Source: CAWDMC01 sp963803295 | GTDB taxonomy: Bacteria > Acidobacteriota > Terriglobia > UBA7540 | Direction: 5' to 3' | Assembly (NCBI GenBank): GCA_963803295.1 | Contig: CAWDMC010000019.1 | Coordinates: 1-23,032, forward strand | DNA length: 23,032 nt | Shown here: piece after piece, positions 18,760 to 23,032 of the stretch | How positions within the stretch are numbered: position 1 is the first letter of the stretch | Layout of the letters: each line of letters starts with the position of its first letter | Translations under genes and position numbers: made by a program | The notes under the pieces: generated by a model | The model's input: only the letters and a program-made list of their open reading frames with translations | Told to the model about the DNA's origin: nothing | The model's database searches: none

Positions 18760-19166
18760 ACCGTCGGGATACCCAACGGCCGAGTTTTCCCCGGCTGTCC
18801 GGTCTTTGGTATGTGAAGCCGGCGGACCAACGAAACCCGGTAGCTGACGTCGCGAAGTGCCTGTTCAATCTCGTTCAGAAACCGCGCTTCGCCATATGCC
18901 CGTATCGCGTCGATCTCCACGTCGTCCACACCCGCTGCACCCTTGTTGGACTTCACCCGTCGCCAGGCCTCTTGCAGGATGTCCTGCCGACAGACCTTAT
19001 CGTAGAGAAGTGTGAACCTCCTTCCCGGTTGTTGCTTGGCCACTCGGTATAGCGTCCTTTGAAGTTTGCGGGCAGGTTCAAGTCTCGCGGGCAACTTTGC
19101 CTTGGCTCGACGGGGCCGGGGTGAAGCTTTCCCTTGCGGGAGCAGTCCGGCTGCCTTTCCCAACAT
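18760..19166 (-). pseudogene. ltrA: Group II intron reverse transcriptase/maturase, N-terminal part
   Basis: The frame is open from ATG 19649, but its first roughly 160 codons lie in intron RNA domains I-III and look non-protein-like. ATG 19166 (MLGKAAGLLPQGK) is the more likely start. The RT0-RT1 region follows: KLQRTLYRVAKQQPGRRFTL, LYDKVCRQDILQEAWRRVKS, NKGAAGVDDVEIDAIRAYGE, and RRLHIPKTGQPGKTRPLGIP then TV. At TV the serine-recombinase element interrupts the gene. With the C-terminal part the maturase would be about 475 residues, a normal length. Confidence 0.85.
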
Positions 19167-19704
19167 TGGACGAATGATGGAAGTAGCGGCCCTTCCCTCC
19201 CCTCGGTTTTCCCGAGGTTCATCGGTAGTACGGCCACCTCCGACTCCCTGCCCGGCGTTGTTGCTGCGCTTTCGGGTTTCGCCCTTATACGCTTCCCTAC
19301 CGGACGGAGTCGCCTCCGCCGGACCGAACAGGGTCTCTCCGGTTGTGCTGATGCACTGTCTTTGCGTGCTGACGCCCTCTACACCGTCCCGGCGTTCCGG
19401 TTTTACTCTCGCTGCATTCCGGACCGTGGCAGGCTTCGCCTCCAAGGGACAGGCTCGCCCCGGGAAAAGCTCCAGCTGAATTGGCGTGATCGCTGGTGGA
19501 TATGACGATGCTGAAATGGCGTTCACTTCTGTTGCGGCCCGCAAATTCGCCTCGCCCTCCTGCCAACAGGTGAGGGCTTTGTCGTCCCGCTTCTCCGGAT
19601 CAGGTTGCCCCGAATCGGAGGGGACCAGGCTATCGGGTGAGCGAGTCATTACCCGAGCTGATTCCTTTCATTCAGCAAGTACATCAACATCACGTCGGAC
19701 ACAC
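19167..19704 (-). ncRNA. Group II intron 5' RNA region (domains I-IV start) with EBS1 and EBS2
   Basis: These 540 bases between the intron 5' end (GTGTG) and the probable maturase start should form domains I-III. EBS2 (ATATCC, 19503-19498) and EBS1 (CCCTTG, 19448-19443) each pair perfectly over six bases with the adjacent 5' exon. EBS1 lies between complementary GC-rich arms (GGGGCGAGCC and GGCGAAGCC nearby), as expected for a loop. Confidence 0.7.
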
Positions 19705-19716
19705 CCCTTGATATCC
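19705..19716 (-). other. Intron insertion target (IBS1-IBS2)
   Basis: On the minus strand GGATAT (IBS2) and CAAGGG (IBS1) are adjacent and end exactly at the intron 5' splice site. The plus-strand sequence is CCCTTGATATCC; bases 1-11 of the window carry the same sequence. Confidence 0.75.
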
Positions 19717-19863
19717 CTTCAAATGCTTGGTTGGCCGCCGATGAAGGAACAGCACAGTGCGCCCCGGTGCCGCGCGGCGGAGAACTGGGGCAGGACAGCT
19801 TCCGCGGGTGCTCGCAGAGGCGTCCAGGATATATCCTTCAGGTATCCCACTTGGAGGAAAACC

Positions 19864-21487
19864 ATGAACGCCTTCTACGAGCATCACCAGCATAACATTG
19901 CTTTCCACTATCATTGCTTCGACCGGCTTCTGCTCAATGCCAGCATTCAACCGTTTCAACAACCGGAGCGAGTGATGGGCTTCTTCTCAAGCTTACTGTG
20001 ATCTCTATCCCGTCAGCCGCAACGTCTTGCGAGAGATTGCCACCAATTACCACAACTGGGTAAAGCATTACTCGCAGAAAACAGGAGTCTCTGTGCTGGA
20101 CGCCCCGGAAGAGCAAACGCGCGAGCAGTTTGTCGCCCCTTACTTCCGCAAAGCCCAACCGGAGCAGCCGGTGGTCATTCTCAAAGCCCGCGAGCCTGCT
20201 CGCATACTGGTCAGCATCGCCAAGTCCGCCCACGAGCAAGGTCATCTGGAATACAAGAAACGCTGGGTGGACCAGTACAATTTCTACCTGCAGGATAAAG
20301 CCTGGGGCCGCATGTTCGTGCGGGTTTGCCCTTACTTCCCTTTTCCCGCTCGCGTCTATCTCAATCAACACTATTGGCTGGCGCAAAGCCTCTCCGCGAA
20401 AAACATTCGTTTTCAACAGTGCGCCAATGCCTTCCTCAGTTGCAGTGATCCCGAGCAACTGCAGCAACTCGCCGATTCCTTAAAACCCGACGACCTCCGC
20501 CGCTGCGCGGAGAAATGGCTCACCGCTCTGGTCCCTTTCTTTACCGCCAGAGAACGGCGGGAGGCTGGAGTTCAACATCGTTTCTTCTTCGCCCAAGTCG
20601 AATACTGTGACAATCTCGTCTTCCAGCGTCGCGCTGCTCTGGACCGTTTGGGGGAGCGTCTGCTCGATGCCAATCGTAGCCTGGGTCACCCTGACTCGCT
20701 CACTGTGATCTTCGGTCGCCGCATCCAGAAGCGCTATCAGGGCAAGCTGCAGACGGTGATTGAAGACATGCACCTGGGCAACCCGGTGCTGCGGGCCCAT
20801 TACAAAAACGGCTTTCTCAAGCAGTATGTCCGCGATCACCGCATCCTGCGCACGGAACCGGCCACCAACAGCGTCCTGGATTACGGGGTCAAGAAGGCTA
20901 TCGACAACTTACCCCAGTTGCGCGAACGGGCCGCTGCCATCCTCGACCGCTGTCTGGACGTCGAGCAAGATATTCTGGAGACCTTTGTCGATCGCGGCCA
21001 GCCCGAGCAACTCCGCCAACCGACTCTGACCGAAAAAGGCCGGCGGATCCCCGGACTCAAACTCGATCACCCCCGCCAACTCGCGCTGATGCACGCTCTG
21101 GTTCGCTTCTCCCACGTAGCGGCCCGCGATACCTTCTCCTTGAAGGAACTTCAACCCCAGGTCGCTGAGGCTCTGGGTTGCTCCGAGAGCGAATACAAAC
21201 TCAACTCGCTGCGCTATGAACTGGCCAAACTGCGCGCCAAAGGACTGGTGGAGAAAATCGCTCATTCCCACCGCTATCGCTTGCTCCCCAAAGGCTATCG
21301 CCTCTGTGTGGTCTATCTGAAACTGTTCGAAAAGATCTGCGCCCCTTTGACCGCCGGCTTACTCCAACCGCTCCCAACCGAGGCCAAGATAGACCCGCAG
21401 AAACTTACCCAGCTCGACCGACTCTATCTCGCGGTTAGTAAAGCTCTCGACAACCTCATGGAAGGGGTGGGCCTCAAGGCCGCATAA
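19864..21487 (+). pseudogene. Copy 2 of the unrecognised ~540-aa protein family, one frameshift
   Basis: ATG 19864 follows GGAGG by six bases and gives MNAFYEHHQHNIAFHYHCF, then DRLLLNASIQPFQQPERVMG. The frame closes at a TGA at 19999 but continues one frame over as AYCDLYPVSRNVLREIATNY to the stop at 21487. Removing one A near 19990 would join them as GFFSAYCDLYPV. The protein would be about 540 residues: a central W-G-R-M-F-V-R-V-C-P-Y-F-P-F-P-A-R motif, NLVFQRRAALDRL, KQYVRDHRILRTEPATNSVL, RIPGLKLDHPRQLALMHALV, and a C-terminal winged-helix-like part (LRYELAKLRAKGLVEKIAHS). No signal peptide or membrane segment is seen. Function is unknown; the repetition suggests a mobile or selfish gene. 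Confidence 0.8.
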
Positions 21488-21558
21488 CTCCCCTTCACCA
21501 GGAGGAACAGCAGGAAATGAAAACAAAATTCACAAATTCCGCCAAATAACGGACTAGG

Positions 21559-21586
21559 CTTTTTCCGAGACTTCGCTCGGAAAAAG
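21559..21586. terminator. Strong hairpin after family copy 2
   Basis: CTTTTTCCGAG at 21559-21569 and CTCGGAAAAAG at 21576-21586 form a perfect 11-base-pair stem around a six-base ACTTCG loop, 72 bases after the copy 2 stop. The A/T part of the stem can act as U tract in either direction only in part, so a terminator is likely but not certain. Confidence 0.55.
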
Positions 21587-21588
21587 TG

Positions 21589-21603
21589 GCCCCCTGCGGG
21601 GGC
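21589..21603. repeat. GC-rich hairpin next to the terminator-like stem
   Basis: GCCCCC at 21589-21594 and GGGGGC at 21598-21603 form a perfect six-base-pair stem with a TGC loop, two bases after the preceding hairpin. The tandem arrangement could be a bidirectional terminator or the end structure of an element. Confidence 0.5.
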
Positions 21604-21679
21604 AGCATAGAGAGGGTTGAAAGTACGTCGATGTCGCTGTTAATGTTCTCAATTTCTGTAGGTGAGAAGGAGCGACGCT

Positions 21680-23032
21680 ATGGCGGACCCATTGGGCGAG
21701 CGGTACAGGGACCTTCTTCAAGGCTCTTATGACTGTGTCGACCGGATTGTGCTCAACGGTTATTTTCGCATGGCTCACTCGGGCGGTGGTTTCCGGGCTT
21801 GGTGGCAGAAGCTGGAGGGCTCGGAAGAGCATCTGGACAACTCTCATCTGATGCGGATGGCCGGTCGTTTCAGTCGTCGCCTGCGGGCTTTCGCCAAGGC
21901 CAACGCGATTCCAGTGATCGACTGCAAGCCCGGAGAGAAGAAACATGAAATCGGCGAAACACATTTGGCCCATCACACCGGCAAGCCAGGGTTGTTTTTG
22001 ATTCTAGTGGGCAAAGCGCAAGCGCCGGTTTGGGAGGTAAGCGGCAAACATCACCTGGAACGGAAGAAACCCCTGCCGTACGTCAACCACTATTCGTTCC
22101 ACATCTGGGACCCCGACTGGGGGCATCTCACCATCAAAATCTCCGGGCACCCTCCCTTCCCGGCGCAGATCATCTTGAACGGCCATGAGTATGTGGCCTG
22201 TCAAGCCCGCCGCCAGAAGATCGACTTTGAGAAGGAGGGAAATTGTTTCACCCGCATCAGTAATGCCGCGGGCTTGGCTCAAATCGCAGACACCTTGTCC
22301 GAGGAGCGGATGATAGGGCGTTTGAGCGAGCTGGCGGAGCGTTGGATTTACAGCACCTGCCTGTGTTTCGCGCTGAGCCGGGAGGAGCAGGAGCGCAGCG
22401 AATTTCATTATCAGTACTCGATTTATCAGGGCGAGTATAGCCGCAACTTGCTCTTCCAGCGTGGGGCTCGGATGGAGCAGGTGTTCCAAACCCTGGTGGA
22501 CCGCAGTCGTGCCCCTTTGGGCCTGCAGCGCATCAAGACCATCCTGGGAAGCAAACGACGGCCCACCTTTCACCGTAAGGACAGAGGCTGGAGAGTCGTG
22601 GTCGAGAAACCTACGTATGATCTGACGGTGTTCAAGGTTAGCTGCGCACGCTTGGCCCTGAAGGTCTATACCAAAGGCGAACGCGTTCTCCGCCTGGAAG
22701 CGCTGGTTCATAACACCCAAGCGCTGGGCTGTGGTCGGGATCTGATCCGTTTCCCGCACATCGCCACGCGTTTGCGGCAGATCCTGGAACGTTTCGTTCA
22801 GGTGCTTGCGTGGGTCGATTCCTGCTTTGTAAGCGACGAGACTCTGGAACAGTTGCCACGCCCAGCTCAGGTCGGTCAAACACGCGTAGGTGGAATTGAT
22901 TTGAACCAAGTCCGGATGCGAGCGGTGGCCGAAGCTGTCGTGGCGTTGGCCTCCGCGCCTGGTGGATTTACGGTCTCGGCTCTGGCCGCCGAGGTTCGGT
23001 CTCGCGGGCAAGAATACGGGCCTCGCCGCGCT
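21680..23032 (+). CDS. Diverged third member of the unrecognised family, cut by the window end
   Basis: ATG 21680 lies seven bases after AAGGAG; 451 codons are open to the last base of the window, so the C-terminus is missing. It shares the family order of motifs at low identity with copy 2: YDCVDRIVLNGYFRM near the start, WGHLTIKISGHPPFPAQIIL with LNGHEYVACQARR against the W-G-R-M-F and LNQHYWLA regions, NLLFQRGARMEQVFQTLVDR, VYTKGERVLRLEALVHNTQA, VGGIDLNQVRMRAVAEAVVA and the start of the winged-helix-like part (GFTVSALAAEV). Proteins like this occur widely as uncharacterised, multi-copy genes; I know of no assigned function. It stands 192 bases after copy 2 in the same direction. Confidence 0.8.
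   Translation, partial: MADPLGERYRDLLQGSYDCVDRIVLNGYFRMAHSGGGFRAWWQKLEGSEEHLDNSHLMRMAGRFSRRLRAFAKANAIPVIDCKPGEKKHEIGETHLAHHTGKPGLFLILVGKAQAPVWEVSGKHHLERKKPLPYVNHYSFHIWDPDWGHLTIKISGHPPFPAQIILNGHEYVACQARRQKIDFEKEGNCFTRISNAAGLAQIADTLSEERMIGRLSELAERWIYSTCLCFALSREEQERSEFHYQYSIYQGEYSRNLLFQRGARMEQVFQTLVDRSRAPLGLQRIKTILGSKRRPTFHRKDRGWRVVVEKPTYDLTVFKVSCARLALKVYTKGERVLRLEALVHNTQALGCGRDLIRFPHIATRLRQILERFVQVLAWVDSCFVSDETLEQLPRPAQVGQTRVGGIDLNQVRMRAVAEAVVALASAPGGFTVSALAAEVRSRGQEYGPRRA

Larger units (their letters stand above)
15935..18764 (-). mobile_element. Serine-recombinase element nested in the intron maturase gene
   Basis: The element is bounded on the plus strand by ACCGT at 15935-15939 and at 18760-18764. 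Removing about 2825 bases including one ACCGT restores the maturase reading frame, so the empty site can be reconstructed. All genes read on the minus strand: DUF5372, DUF6788, a small unassigned frame and a serine recombinase whose stop is 14 bases from the end. A 7-base subterminal inverted repeat is present, ACTGCAC at 15957-15963 and GTGCAGT at 18745-18751. ACCGT may be a target duplication or the crossover core; serine recombinases usually leave only a shared core. Confidence 0.8.
14867..19704 (-). mobile_element. Group II intron, interrupted by a nested element
   Basis: The intron reads on the minus strand. Its 5' end, GTGTGTCCGACG from 19704, follows exon CAAGGG. The intron holds CCCTTG at 19448-19443 (EBS1), complementary to exon CAAGGG at 19710-19705 (IBS1), and ATATCC at 19503-19498 (EBS2), complementary to exon GGATAT at 19716-19711 (IBS2). 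The order and distance from the 5' end suit known introns. The maturase gene follows, then domain V and domain VI, ending in CTCTAC at 14867 (3' end less certain than 5'). Without the 2.8 kb nested insertion the intron is about 2.0 kb, a normal size. The maturase is split, so it cannot move by itself. Confidence 0.85.

Noticed and set aside
19167..19649. N-terminal extension of the maturase from ATG 19649
   Set aside because: It overlaps the intron RNA domains including EBS1 and EBS2 and has no protein-like character; ATG 19166 gives a normal maturase length.
21554..23011. Long minus-strand open frames opposite the third family member
   Set aside because: They are antisense to a frame with a good ribosome binding site and clear resemblance to copy 2; their products show no family features.
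1..23032. CRISPR arrays, tRNA or rRNA genes
   Set aside because: No regularly spaced direct repeats, cloverleaf-like sequences or rRNA signatures were seen on either strand; this was by eye only.

Overview
The window looks like a stretch of a soil or sediment bacterial chromosome. It has moderately high GC, and ordinary metabolic genes alternate with debris from several kinds of mobile DNA. The mix (a HEAT-repeat protein with CxxCH haem motifs, DUF1275 and DUF4396 membrane proteins, a multi-copy unrecognised protein family, a group II intron) suggests Acidobacteriota or a similar group. That placement is inference; no rRNA or marker gene is present.

Left flank (1-2230): a decayed copy of a family of about 540-residue proteins that I do not recognise functionally (94-1737, +), then the decayed C-terminal part of a tyrosine recombinase on the minus strand. 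Next (2326-6629, +) is a large secreted HEAT-repeat protein with two CxxCH haem sites, broken by several single-base frameshifts. It is followed by a frameshifted DUF1275 membrane protein (6971-7658) and an intact DUF4396 membrane protein (7744-8442).

Metabolic block (about 8.88-14.67 kb, +): four intact genes in one direction, probably an operon. They are an enolase-superfamily (mandelate racemase type) enzyme, a 1047-residue FAD plus Fe-S oxidoreductase resembling a GlcD-GlcF fusion, a PPC/DUF296 protein overlapping it by ATGA, and a short-chain dehydrogenase with a C-terminal hydrophobic tail. A pathway that dehydrates and oxidises a hydroxy acid or sugar acid is plausible; the substrate is not readable.

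Mobile block (14.87-19.70 kb, minus strand): a group II intron with domain V, domain VI, a reverse transcriptase/maturase, and a 5' end supported by EBS1/IBS1 and EBS2/IBS2 pairing. The maturase gene is split at its conserved PTVKDR region by a roughly 2.8 kb serine-recombinase element carrying DUF5372, DUF6788 and an internally deleted recombinase. Removing the insert with one copy of ACCGT restores the maturase frame exactly.

Right flank (19.7-23.03 kb, +): a second copy of the unrecognised family (19864-21487, one frameshift), a pair of strong hairpins, and a third, diverged family member (21680 to the window end, intact as far as visible). The intron target CCCTTGATATCC lies just upstream of the second copy, and the same sequence (less the first C, which would fall outside the window) forms bases 1-11, upstream of the first copy. 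This links the intron and the protein family.
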